Position numbers and translations under genes: made by a program
NCBI GenBank assembly: GCA_964425275.1
Contig: CAYRLZ010000097.1
Coordinates: forward strand, 1 to 33,761
From: CAYRLZ01 sp964425275
GTDB lineage: Bacteria > Hydrothermota > Tepidihabitantia > Tepidihabitantales > JBDRVQ01
Length of the DNA stretch: 33,761 nt
Direction of reading: 5' to 3'
The notes under the pieces: generated by a model
Seen by the model: only the letters and a program-made list of their open reading frames with translations
Database searches by the model: none
What the model was told of the DNA's origin: nothing
In this document: in pieces, positions 23,032-31,733 of the stretch
Position numbering within the stretch: the first letter of the stretch is position 1
Layout: every line of letters starts with the position of its first letter

Positions 23032-25635
23032 ATGAGGAGATGGGTCTATTTTTTAGAAGATAACTTAGAAGTGAAAGATAAAGAGGAGTTAAAGGCAATA
23101 ATGGGAGGGAAGGGAGCCGGTCTTTACCTTATGGCTAAGATGGGACTACCGGTGCCACCTTTTTTTATCATATCAACCCGCGCTTGTCTCTATTTCTTAA
23201 AAGAAGGCATTTATCCTGATGGTTTAGAAGAGGAGGTGAGAGAAGGAATAGAATACTTAGAAGAGAGGACGAAGAAGACTTTCGGGGAAAGTGAAAACCC
23301 CCTTTTACTTTCGGTGCGCAGTGGGTCAAAATTTTCAATGCCCGGGATGATGGATACAATTCTTAACCTAGGCCTAAACGACCGGATTGTTTCGGTTTTG
23401 TCTCAGAAGACTGGGGAGGATTTTGCTTATGGTCTCTATCAGAGGTTTATTGAGATATTTGCTCGGGTGGTATTTGGGATAAAGATTGAAGGCCTTACTT
23501 GGGACAAAGAGGGGTCAAGCAAAGAGGCGGCTCTTAAATATAAGGAGATTATTCAAGAAAAGTTAGGGCGAGAATTTCCCCAGGATGTCTTTTCCCTCCT
23601 TTTCCTTGCCATTACCGCGGTTTTTAATTCCTGGAACAATCCCCGAGCCAAGGAATATCGGCGAATCTATCAAATCCCAGATGATTTGGGGACAGCGGTA
23701 AATATTCAGGCGATGGTCTTTGGTAATCGGGATGAAAAATCCGGCACCGGGGTTTTATTTACTCGCGACCCGGCAACCGGTGAGAAGGGAATCTACGGTG
23801 ATTTTCTCCTTAAAGCCCAGGGAGAGGATTTGGTCGCCGGGATAAGAAACCCAGAGCCAATAACCGCAATTAAAAAATATATCCCGGAGGTTTATCCGGA
23901 ATTAGAGAAGTGGGCGAGAATATTGGAGGAAGAGTTGGGAGATATGCAGGATGTAGAGTTTACCATTGAAAGTTCGACCCTTTATTTCCTTCAGACCCGT
24001 TCGGCGAAACGTAGCCCCCAGGCAAAATTGAAGGTCTTGATGGATAAGAATAAGTTGGGGCGGCGAACCAAAGAAGAGGTGATTATGGAGATGACCCCAG
24101 AAGACCTCTCGGTAATCCTTAATCCGGTATTTGACCCCAACTTCAAGTATGAGACAGTTGGGCGAGGCGTGCCGGCATCGCCGGGTTGCGCGACGGGTGA
24201 ACTCTGTCTCTCTTCTGAGGAGGCACTGATTAGGACAAAAAGAGGAAAGAAGGTGATTTTAGTTCGGGAGTTTACTTCGGCCGACGATATTGCGGGTATG
24301 GAAAAGGCCGAAGGTTTCTTGACGACAACCGGGGGTAAGACCTCACATGCCGCGGTCGTTGCCCGGGGAATGGGTAAACCCTGTATTGTTGGAGCGAGCG
24401 AAATTAAGATTCAAGAGACAAGAAAGATAGTTAATATCGGTGGTTGTGTCTTAAAAGAAGGTGATTTTATCTCAATTAACGGGTCAACCGGAGAGATTGT
24501 CGCGGGAAAGGTTCCATTAGTTGAACCGAAAGTTACCCCGGAATTAAAAGAGTTCTTAAATTTCTGCTCATCCTACCGAAGGATGGGAGTGCGGGCGAAT
24601 GCCGATAAACCAAAGGAGGCGCTTTGGGCAAGAGAATTGGGCGCGGAAGGAATCGGATTAGCCAGGACCGAGCATATGTTTTTTCATCCGGAGCGGATTA
24701 AATATTTTCAGATGATGATTCTGGCGGATAGCCCTGAGGAGCGGAGGCGCTATCTTGCGGAACTTCTCCCTTTCCAGAAGGAGGACTTTAAGGGGTTATT
24801 TAAGGCGATGGCTGGGTTACCGGTGACCATCCGAACCCTTGACCCACCGCTTCATGAATTCCTGCCCACATCGTCGGAGGAGATTGAAAAATTAGCGGAC
24901 AATATTGGGGTGGCACCGGAGACAATTGCCAAGCGGGTAAGAGAATTAAAAGAACAAAATCCGATGATGGGTCTACGCGGCTGTCGGTTGGGGATAATGT
25001 ATCCAGAGATAACCGAGATGCAGGTTAGGGCAATCTTTTTGGCGACCAGTGAATTAAAAAAGGAAGGGGTTGAGGTCTTCCCGGAGATTATGATACCCCT
25101 GACGGTAACAAAAGAGGAGATAAAAAATCAAAGGCTTTTAATTGATCGGGTCGCCTCCGAGATTTTTGCAGCAAGTGGGATAAAAGTAGATTATTTAGTC
25201 GGCACGATGATTGAAGTTCCCCGGGCCTGTCTCACCGCTTCTTCGCTTGTTCCGTATACCGACTTTTTCTCTTTTGGCACGAATGACTTGACCCAGTTTG
25301 TCTTCGGTTTTTCGCGGGATGATTATACCCGCTTTATTCCGACTTATTTAGCGAAGGGAATTTTAAGGGAGGACCCTTTTGCCTCACTTGATATTGAGGG
25401 AATTGGCCGGTTAATAGAAATGGCGGTTAGAGAGGCTCGGGAGATAAAGAAGGATTTTAAGATTGGAATTTGTGGTCAGCATGGTGGTGACCCGCGGAGT
25501 ATTGAATTCTGCCGTAAGGTAGGGTTTGATTATGTGAGTTGTGATGCCTCGCTGGTGCCGATTGCCATATTAGCCGCGGCCCAAGCGGAAATAAAACTCT
25601 CGGGCGAGATTAAGACGACCGATTTGACCCGATGA
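23032..25635 (+). CDS. ppdK: Pyruvate, phosphate dikinase
   Basis: 867 residues from the ATG at 23032, with GGAGGTG 5 nt upstream. It interconverts pyruvate + ATP + Pi with PEP + AMP + PPi, in the cytoplasm. The N-terminal nucleotide-binding domain has LGGKGAGL-like MGGKGAGLYLMAKMGLPVPP and SGSKFSMPGMMDTILNLGLN. The central phosphohistidine is H439 in TTGGKTSHAAVVARGMG, with the regulatory-type Thr at 437. The C-terminal TIM barrel contains GLARTEHMFF, SFGTNDLTQ and GICGQHGGDP (Cys814, the acid/base residue). Length is usual for the family. An in-frame ATG at 22972 lies inside the inserted element and is not used here. Confidence 0.97.
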   Translation: MRRWVYFLEDNLEVKDKEELKAIMGGKGAGLYLMAKMGLPVPPFFIISTRACLYFLKEGIYPDGLEEEVREGIEYLEERTKKTFGESENPLLLSVRSGSKFSMPGMMDTILNLGLNDRIVSVLSQKTGEDFAYGLYQRFIEIFARVVFGIKIEGLTWDKEGSSKEAALKYKEIIQEKLGREFPQDVFSLLFLAITAVFNSWNNPRAKEYRRIYQIPDDLGTAVNIQAMVFGNRDEKSGTGVLFTRDPATGEKGIYGDFLLKAQGEDLVAGIRNPEPITAIKKYIPEVYPELEKWARILEEELGDMQDVEFTIESSTLYFLQTRSAKRSPQAKLKVLMDKNKLGRRTKEEVIMEMTPEDLSVILNPVFDPNFKYETVGRGVPASPGCATGELCLSSEEALIRTKRGKKVILVREFTSADDIAGMEKAEGFLTTTGGKTSHAAVVARGMGKPCIVGASEIKIQETRKIVNIGGCVLKEGDFISINGSTGEIVAGKVPLVEPKVTPELKEFLNFCSSYRRMGVRANADKPKEALWARELGAEGIGLARTEHMFFHPERIKYFQMMILADSPEERRRYLAELLPFQKEDFKGLFKAMAGLPVTIRTLDPPLHEFLPTSSEEIEKLADNIGVAPETIAKRVRELKEQNPMMGLRGCRLGIMYPEITEMQVRAIFLATSELKKEGVEVFPEIMIPLTVTKEEIKNQRLLIDRVASEIFAASGIKVDYLVGTMIEVPRACLTASSLVPYTDFFSFGTNDLTQFVFGFSRDDYTRFIPTYLAKGILREDPFASLDIEGIGRLIEMAVREAREIKKDFKIGICGQHGGDPRSIEFCRKVGFDYVSCDASLVPIAILAAAQAEIKLSGEIKTTDLTR

Positions 25636-25726
25636 TTAGAAGAAGATGATTACGGCGATAAAAAGAAAGATGCCAGCGATAAAGACCATCACTGTTATCA
25701 TTAAGTATGATGATTAAGTCGTCGCA
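25631..25726. repeat. GAT-rich repeat region before mltG
   Basis: Starts on the ppdK stop codon (GATGATTAGA, also at 22281-22290). It shares GATTACGGCGAT, CAGCGATAA and ATCACTGTTATC-type words, in the same order, with 22272-22333. No clear Shine-Dalgarno or strong promoter for mltG is visible; TATGAT at 25706-25711 lacks a good -35. Confidence 0.45.
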
Positions 25727-26716
25727 ATGAAGGAATTTAAGAAACCCATTTTAATCCTTCTCTCTTTTACCCTACTCTTTCTTGCACTGCACTATATCTT
25801 TTTCACCGAGACTCCCTCTTTTTCTCACTGCACCACCTTGGTAATACCCCATAACACTTCGGCGAAAGGAGTCGGCAAAATCCTTAAAGAAAATGGCGTA
25901 ATAAGAAATTCATCCCTTTTTCTTTTCGCCACTAAATTGTTCGGAGTAGAAAGGAAGATAAGGGGCGGGAAGTATTGCCTACCGAAAAATATCTCAGAAT
26001 TTTTAGCCTGTCGCATTCTAAAAAAAGGCGGTAAGGAAAAGGTGATGGTGACAATTCCCGAAGGTTGGACGATGCGCCAGATTGCCGAGCTCTTAGAAAG
26101 GGAGGGGGTTACGACAAATGATTCTTTTCTTTTTGCCGCCACCGAAAGAAAGTTTTTGCTGAGTTTAGGTATACCATTTCCGAAGGCGGAAGGGTTTCTT
26201 TTTCCGAATACCTATGAGTTTTATATCCCGCAATCACCGTTCCAAGTGATTGAACGGATGGTAAATCAGTTTTTTGCTGTCCAGAGGAGATTGCGCAAAG
26301 AGTTCCTTTCACCCCTAACCGACTCAGTAGTGATAATTCTGGCATCAATTGTTGAGAAGGAGGTAGTGAAAGATGAGGAAAGGCCGATAATTGCCGGAAT
26401 CTTCTTAAACCGATTGAAAAAGGGTATGAAATTAGAGGCCTGCCCAACTGTGGAATATGCCCTATCTTATCATAAAGAACGGCTCAATAATGCTGACTTG
26501 CTGATCTCGTCTCCTTATAATACCTATCGTTATTATGGCTTGCCACCAACCCCAATTTGTAACCCAGGGGAAAAGTCTTTAAGAGCGGTTCTTTCGCCAA
26601 CCAAAACTGATTATCTCTTCTTTTTTGCCACCAAAGACGGTCGGCATATCTTTTCCCGCACCTTAAAGGAACATCAAAGGCAATTAGCGATATATAAGAC
26701 TAATAAAGAAGATTAG
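25727..26716 (+). CDS. mltG: Endolytic murein transglycosylase MltG
   Basis: 329 residues. It cleaves nascent glycan strands and is thought to end chain growth in peptidoglycan synthesis. One N-terminal membrane anchor (ILILLSFTLLFLALHYIFF) is followed by a LysM-like subdomain and the catalytic YceG domain. Landmarks are IPEGWTMRQIAELL, the catalytic Glu in ILASIVEKE, LEACPTVEYAL and SPYNTYRYYGLPPTPICNPG. Full length. It is 91 bp after ppdK with repeats between. The 91-bp gap after it, toward the convergent GT-C gene, contains weak AAAGTT/AACTTT pairing with T-runs but no convincing terminator. Confidence 0.95.
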   Translation: MKEFKKPILILLSFTLLFLALHYIFFTETPSFSHCTTLVIPHNTSAKGVGKILKENGVIRNSSLFLFATKLFGVERKIRGGKYCLPKNISEFLACRILKKGGKEKVMVTIPEGWTMRQIAELLEREGVTTNDSFLFAATERKFLLSLGIPFPKAEGFLFPNTYEFYIPQSPFQVIERMVNQFFAVQRRLRKEFLSPLTDSVVIILASIVEKEVVKDEERPIIAGIFLNRLKKGMKLEACPTVEYALSYHKERLNNADLLISSPYNTYRYYGLPPTPICNPGEKSLRAVLSPTKTDYLFFFATKDGRHIFSRTLKEHQRQLAIYKTNKED

Positions 26717-26807
26717 TGTTGATTGCCTCTTTAGCCAAAATAAAAATCAAAGTTCAAGGTGAATTTTTCTTAACTTTCTTTGGGAAGGCGTAACGGAAAA
26801 CTTAACT

Positions 26808-28088
26808 TTAACCTTTGGGTTTTTTGTTTTGAGTTTGGAAAATAGAGGCGCCGCCTAAATAGATGAGAAAAATTGATGGCACCCGGAAGCGCCCATCCGG
26901 AAGGGGAGAAGAGACAAAAAAGAAATATAAGGCAAGAATAAATAATATTATCAAAAAAGCCCGGGTGGGTGAACGAAATAAAGATAGGATGAATAAGACA
27001 AATGCCCCAATTATAATTACTACCTCCCAGAGGCTTAAAAGGAAGATTATTCCCTTCAGAAAAGGTGAGAGGGCGGTATCCGAGAGGGAGTTTCTTATCC
27101 GACCGTCTCTCTCCTGAAATCTAACCAGCCGCAAAATTAGGTCATCCGATTTGATGCCAATGAGGGGACGGAACATCCCAATGAGGTGAATAAGAGAGTA
27201 ACGGCCAAGATGTTTAACAATTTTTTTTAAGGCATAACCCTTGGCAATTGAGGAGAGATAAAGGGGATTATCACTGGTTAACCGGTCCTTCACCTCCTGC
27301 CAAACTTTTTCCTTGGCAAGATAGAAAGGAGAGCGGTCAATATTTGATTCTAAGGCCGCCAGATTATAATAGAGGAAATTATAACCCTCAATGGAAGTAA
27401 AGGCAAATACTTTATAATACCGGTAGTTCCGAAACATCCAGAAAAGGGGTAAAATAGAAAAGCAGAGGATAAAAATGATGGTCTGCTTAGAACCCTTATT
27501 AAACAAGAGAAATATTGATATCGGCACAGAGATAAATAGTGTAACCGGTTTGGTGAGCGCCGCTAAGGAAAAGGTAATTCCGGATAGCCAAAAACGATTC
27601 CGGAATAATAAAAATGTGCCCAGGGTGAGAAAAAAGACCAGTAAGGTCTCACTCATTACTAAACTGTTGAATAGGATATTAGGAATGTCAATCGCTAAGA
27701 ATAGGGCAGCAATTAATCCGGCTTTTTCTCCAAAGAGTCGCTGACCGATGCAGAAGACGAAAAAGATGGCAATGGTGCCTAAAAGAATTTGGAAAAAAAT
27801 AAAGACCGGGATATTAACCCCGAAGAGGGCGATAAAGATTGGATAGAGGGGAGTGCGGAAGGTATTGGGTTTCTCCGCCCAGGTAAATTTATGCTTGGTT
27901 AAAAGATTCTTGGCTAAAACTAAAAACTCTTGTGAATCAAAAGGGGGAATCATCTCTTTGAAGTATTGCTCCTCTTCCGGGACTTCTTTTTGGGAATAGT
28001 AGGTATAGGTATAATTCCGATTAAAGAGAAAAAATAAAAGGCGGAGGGAAAAGCCCAGGATTAATATAAAAATCAATTTTTTCGGCAT
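26808..28088 (-). CDS. GT-C membrane glycosyltransferase (PMT/ArnT-like)
   Basis: 426 residues, about 10 hydrophobic segments. The first periplasmic loop contains PFDSQEFLVLAKNLL and the TFRTPLYPIFIALFG pattern characteristic of the GT39/GT83-like family (PMT_2 type). Such enzymes move a sugar from a polyprenyl-phosphate carrier to lipid, glycan or protein outside the inner membrane. A DPM1-like synthase at 17005 could provide that donor (inference). The last codons, FQTQNKKPKG, run into heptamer-like A-rich repeats, so the extreme C-terminus may be non-conserved. It has its own leaderless-type promoter inside the end of the upstream gene. Acceptor unknown. Confidence 0.78.
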   Translation of the reverse strand: MPKKLIFILILGFSLRLLFFLFNRNYTYTYYSQKEVPEEEQYFKEMIPPFDSQEFLVLAKNLLTKHKFTWAEKPNTFRTPLYPIFIALFGVNIPVFIFFQILLGTIAIFFVFCIGQRLFGEKAGLIAALFLAIDIPNILFNSLVMSETLLVFFLTLGTFLLFRNRFWLSGITFSLAALTKPVTLFISVPISIFLLFNKGSKQTIIFILCFSILPLFWMFRNYRYYKVFAFTSIEGYNFLYYNLAALESNIDRSPFYLAKEKVWQEVKDRLTSDNPLYLSSIAKGYALKKIVKHLGRYSLIHLIGMFRPLIGIKSDDLILRLVRFQERDGRIRNSLSDTALSPFLKGIIFLLSLWEVVIIIGAFVLFILSLFRSPTRAFLIILFILALYFFFVSSPLPDGRFRVPSIFLIYLGGASIFQTQNKKPKG

Positions 28089-28096
28089 AAAAAACT

Positions 28097-28124
28097 ATTA
28101 TAGTCTCTCTTTGGGCAAAGTCAA
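28097..28124 (-). promoter_or_regulatory. Leaderless-type promoter inside the 3' end of the upstream gene
   Basis: Minus strand TTGACT (28124-28119), 16-bp spacer, perfect TATAAT (28102-28097), then 8 nt to the ATG at 28088. It overlaps the last nine codons of the preceding GT-C gene, which stops at 28098. Confidence 0.78.
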
Positions 28125-29672
28125 TATTTCTTCCCGCGGTTGGACTCGCTGATAAAGTTTGTAATTTCGGCTTTCCCGGATTAAATTAAAATGATAAAAG
28201 ATTTTTTCTCGGTAGGCCTCCTGCTCAAAGAATTTGAGGACAAAATAGTCGCCTTGATAATAATTCTGAAAACGGTAACAGAAAGAAGTCGGTTGGAGCG
28301 GGAGTAAAATATAGTCACAGAAATCCCAGGGTCTTTTCATAATCTCAAGGATTAAAGGCTCATCATAGGCATCAAACAACATCTCCGGTCGGAGACGTAA
28401 GGCAAATGATATAACCTGGAATTCTTGATTGAAAGGAATTAGGATATGGGAAGAACTTAAATCCAAACCATTAAAGAAACTTTTAAGGTCCTTTAAGTGA
28501 TGAGAAACTTTGGGGTAATTAATATCTTTATCCGGCAGGATTATTTTATCCTGATAATGGTTTGTGCCCAAGGACTTGGTTTTATAAGCCGGCAGGATAC
28601 TTAATAGATACAGAAGAAGTATTGTAAAAAGCCCGGGCCAACGGAGAATTTTATTCGGCAAGTGCTGAACGAAGGAAAAGGCAAGTAGAATTAACCCCGG
28701 AAAAGATAAGAGAAAAAATCGGGCATAGCCCAAACTTATATTGTGATAGGCAAGAAAGGAATGGATAACCAAGGGTGAGACTAAAATGGCGAAGGCGAGA
28801 AGGGAGGTAAGTTTTCTTTTCCCGATAAGGGTGAGAATACCTAATGCCGAAAAGAGCGGTAAGTAGCCAAATAGTTCTTTCAAAACTGAGCAATTGAATC
28901 TCACGACTTTAAGGATTGAACCAGCATAATAAAGGCGCCCTACCGTATCTTTGACTACGGGGTGGCGATAGAAAAATAGGGGGTCAGAAAAGAGAAGACC
29001 ATTCCAGAAGAGCCAGAAAAATATCCCGGCGAAGAGCAGGAGTGGCAGATAGTAGGTCTTGGCTAAAACCCGAAGACGCCCGCCAACTAAATTCTTCTTC
29101 AACCGCCAGATAAAAAAGGGTAGGATAAAAAAGGGGATGGGATAGAACTCATAGCGGGTCAAGGTCCCTAAGACTACACCAATTATCAAATACGGCATCC
29201 CCTTGCCCGTTTTTAGGAATTGGTGGAAGTAATAGGCCGTGAAAAGCAAGAGAAGAATTGTTAGGGTCTCGGTCATTGAGGAGCCAGTTAATAATAGGAG
29301 ATAAGGGTGGGAGATAAAAAGCAGGGCGGCGCATAGATTATTCGGGTAAGGAAGGAATCGCAAAAAGATAAAGGTGGCAGCAAAAAGAAGGATTATCCCG
29401 AGGAAAGTTCCGGCAAAACCGGTAAAATATAAAGCGTCAATCGCCACGAAGGGGAAAAGCAAGGTGTGATAGAAAGGGAGCCAAATAGTGCCCAGGTTTC
29501 TAATCCCGGAATTGCTTCCGTTGTGGATGACATTTTTGGCAATATAGAGGTGAGAGAGGGCATCAAGTGAAGGGGCGGTGGTCTGGAAGGTCTTATTTAT
29601 GGAAAAAGCGATAACTGCTGGTAGGATAACCGAAAGAAGTAAGACTGTGACCTTTAACCACTTCTCAGACAT
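28098..29672 (-). CDS. GT-C-like membrane glycosyltransferase
   Basis: 524 residues with about 11 hydrophobic helices and a soluble C-terminal tail (about 385-524). The first loop has APSLDALSHLYIAKNV followed by IWLPFYHTLLFP, and MTETLTILLLLFTAYYFHQFL follows, resembling GT39-type GT-C enzymes. The Asp in the first loop would be the expected catalytic base. It lies 10 bp upstream of the other GT-C gene. There is no Shine-Dalgarno and the 52-bp gap before it contains ACTTTGA heptamers (29690-29704), so it may be read through from the ComB-like gene. Substrate unknown. Confidence 0.7.
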   Translation of the reverse strand: MSEKWLKVTVLLLSVILPAVIAFSINKTFQTTAPSLDALSHLYIAKNVIHNGSNSGIRNLGTIWLPFYHTLLFPFVAIDALYFTGFAGTFLGIILLFAATFIFLRFLPYPNNLCAALLFISHPYLLLLTGSSMTETLTILLLLFTAYYFHQFLKTGKGMPYLIIGVVLGTLTRYEFYPIPFFILPFFIWRLKKNLVGGRLRVLAKTYYLPLLLFAGIFFWLFWNGLLFSDPLFFYRHPVVKDTVGRLYYAGSILKVVRFNCSVLKELFGYLPLFSALGILTLIGKRKLTSLLAFAILVSPLVIHSFLAYHNISLGYARFFLLSFPGLILLAFSFVQHLPNKILRWPGLFTILLLYLLSILPAYKTKSLGTNHYQDKIILPDKDINYPKVSHHLKDLKSFFNGLDLSSSHILIPFNQEFQVISFALRLRPEMLFDAYDEPLILEIMKRPWDFCDYILLPLQPTSFCYRFQNYYQGDYFVLKFFEQEAYREKIFYHFNLIRESRNYKLYQRVQPREEILTLPKERL

Positions 29673-29724
29673 AATATTTTTATTTTGGGACTTTGAACTT
29701 TGAGATTTTTGTATTGATAGTTAT

Positions 29725-30444
29725 CTAGCCTTCACTTAACACAATCCGGCCTTCGGAGAATACCGGAAGAATTGGAGTGGTATCGGTCAAGAGGCTTTTC
29801 TCCACTTCTCCTTTCCGTTCCTTATTGATTAAAGAGATTGCCCTTTCCGTAGTGGTGAGGGTTGTCTTCAAGCGGCGGCGGAGGTTTTGGAAACAGGCCA
29901 GTGCCGAATTTGCCGCGTCATTCATCACCAGGCCTTTATAAGAGAGTTGATAGAGGATACTGCCGGCTAATAGGAAGTTCTCTAAGGCCAACCTCTTTCC
30001 TTCTAAGCCGACACAGATAATTCGGATGTCTTCCTGGTCTTTTAATCTCTCCACGGCTTTGGTCCGATTGAGAAAAGAGGCAATGTAAACCTCTTTTGCC
30101 CCTTCGGTCAGAAATAGAGTTTCACAGACATAAGGTTGGTGATAGATTATCATCTTTCCTTCGCACACCTCTTTATTCAGGGAAAGGAGATTACCCTCAT
30201 AATGAAATCCTTCTATTTTCTCATAATCCCTTTCCCCGATTAAAATGGCATCCTTGGGCGAATAGGATTTGAAGACCTTGATGGCCATTTCCACATCCGG
30301 GGAAGGAATGATGGCCTTTGTGCCGTAGAAGAGGGCGGTGATAAAAAGCGGGGAAGATTGAAAGGTGTCAATGAAGAGAACCGTCTTATCTTTAAGAATT
30401 TCTTTGTCAACTTCCCGGGCACTATTATAAAGATTAATAATCAT
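29725..30444 (-). CDS. ComB-like (2-phosphosulfolactate phosphatase family) protein with altered active-site signatures
   Basis: 239 residues, the usual ComB length. The family order is visible: VLFIDTFQSSPLFITALFYG (where ComB has IDV-R-A-T/S-T-I), AILIGERDYEKIEGFHYEGN (GERxG..I.GFD.GNSP), KMIIYHQPYVCET (where TTxNGT is expected), IASFLNRTKAV, and IRIICVGLEGKRLALENFLLAG (CAG...EDxxxAG). Several highly conserved positions are replaced: the Arg after IDV by Gln, the TTxNGT loop, and Glu-Asp by Glu-Asn. Real ComB acts in coenzyme M synthesis; bacterial homologues are mostly uncharacterised. Its start overlaps the accC stop (TAATG). Assignment is moderate. Confidence 0.55.
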   Translation of the reverse strand: MIINLYNSAREVDKEILKDKTVLFIDTFQSSPLFITALFYGTKAIIPSPDVEMAIKVFKSYSPKDAILIGERDYEKIEGFHYEGNLLSLNKEVCEGKMIIYHQPYVCETLFLTEGAKEVYIASFLNRTKAVERLKDQEDIRIICVGLEGKRLALENFLLAGSILYQLSYKGLVMNDAANSALACFQNLRRRLKTTLTTTERAISLINKERKGEVEKSLLTDTTPILPVFSEGRIVLSEG

Positions 30445-31733
30445 TATCGGTATTTTATCTTATACTCTCCTTTTTTAAATTCGGCACTTTCTAAGATGCC
30501 GATTACCTCTTCCTGATTGGTCTTTATCCCGCCAATCTTTAATTCGGACAAAGCCCGCCGGAGCCGGCATCTCGTCTCTTCGCGCGTTCGGCCGCGGGCA
30601 ATCAGTTTTAAAAGTAGTTGGTCGTAGGTAACGGTAAAGTTATATCCTTCGTAGATATGAGTATCAACCCGAATAAAAGGACCGGCCGGAAGGGTGAGTT
30701 GGGTTATTTTCCCGGGAGCCTTGCCGGTAATCCTGACCTCTTGGGACCAGAATAGAGGTTCAAAAATTCCATCCGGAATTTTTTCGCCACCGGCAGCTAA
30801 AATCTGTTTTTTGATAATATCCGTTCCGGTTACTTCTTCACTCACCGGATGTTCAACCTGGATTCGGGTATTCCCTTCAATGAAATAGAAATTACCGTCG
30901 GATTCAAGAAATTCAATGGTTGCCACATTTTTATATCCGGTCTTTTCAACAAATCTCCTTGCCCATTCCTGTAATTTTTTCCTATCCTCTTTTGAAATAC
31001 CCGGGGAAGGGCTTTCTTCCACTACCTTTTGAAAAGAGGTCTGGTAGGTGCAGTTTCGTTCCGGGAAGACAAGGATATTCCCAAAGTTATCGGCGATAAT
31101 CTGGATTTCAATGTGCCGGACATTGGTCAGCAGTTTCTCTAAATAGAGTCGGGGGTCTCCAAAGGCATTATTGGCTTCGGCGGTTGCTTTCTGGAAGGCG
31201 GTCTCCATTTCTTTTTCTTCCCGAACAATCTTCATTCCCTTACCACCCCCACCGGCGCAGGCTTTCAGTATTACCGGATACCCAATTGCCCGGGCCTTCG
31301 TCTTTGCCTCTTCTAAGTCTTTTAAGCAATCACTACCCTCAATTACCGGAATGCCAATTTCGGTCATCTTCTTTTTTGCCTGTAGTTTGTCGCCAAGGAG
31401 GCGGATGAATTCCGGTGGCGGACCGATAAAGATAAATCCCATCTCCTGACAGGCCTCAACGAAATCGGGATTTTCGGATAAGAAGCCGTAACCGGGGTGG
31501 ATGGCATTACTCAAAGAGATTTCAGCGGCCGAGAGAATCCGGGAAGGGAGGAGATAACTCTCTTTGGGATGGGATTTACCGATACAGATTGCCTCATCAG
31601 CCATCTTCACCGCCAAACTTTCCCGGTCCTCTTCGGAGAAGACAACACAGGTAGCAATCCCTAAGTCGCGGCAGGTTCTGATAATCCTTACCGCAATCTC
31701 CCCGCGATTGGCGATGAGAATCTTTTTGAACAT
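30444..31733 (-). CDS. accC: Biotin carboxylase (acetyl-CoA carboxylase subunit)
   Basis: 429 residues, ATP-grasp enzyme that carboxylates the biotin of a carrier protein. The N-terminal KILIANRGEIAVRIIRTCRDLGI and HPGYGFLSEN are present. Then come the Gly-rich ATP loop KACAGGGGKGMKIV, HIEIQIIADN, and NTRIQVEHPVSE with the bicarbonate-site Arg/Gln/Val/Glu, plus IRVDTHIYEGY. Two family signatures deviate: ERDCSxQRRHQK is ERNCTYQTSFQK, and FxEMNTR is FIEGNTR. The gene starts on the efp stop (TAATG). Biotin carrier accB, which commonly lies between efp and accC, is absent. Slightly shorter at the C-terminus than the ~450-residue norm. Confidence 0.9.
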   Translation of the reverse strand: MFKKILIANRGEIAVRIIRTCRDLGIATCVVFSEEDRESLAVKMADEAICIGKSHPKESYLLPSRILSAAEISLSNAIHPGYGFLSENPDFVEACQEMGFIFIGPPPEFIRLLGDKLQAKKKMTEIGIPVIEGSDCLKDLEEAKTKARAIGYPVILKACAGGGGKGMKIVREEKEMETAFQKATAEANNAFGDPRLYLEKLLTNVRHIEIQIIADNFGNILVFPERNCTYQTSFQKVVEESPSPGISKEDRKKLQEWARRFVEKTGYKNVATIEFLESDGNFYFIEGNTRIQVEHPVSEEVTGTDIIKKQILAAGGEKIPDGIFEPLFWSQEVRITGKAPGKITQLTLPAGPFIRVDTHIYEGYNFTVTYDQLLLKLIARGRTREETRCRLRRALSELKIGGIKTNQEEVIGILESAEFKKGEYKIKYR

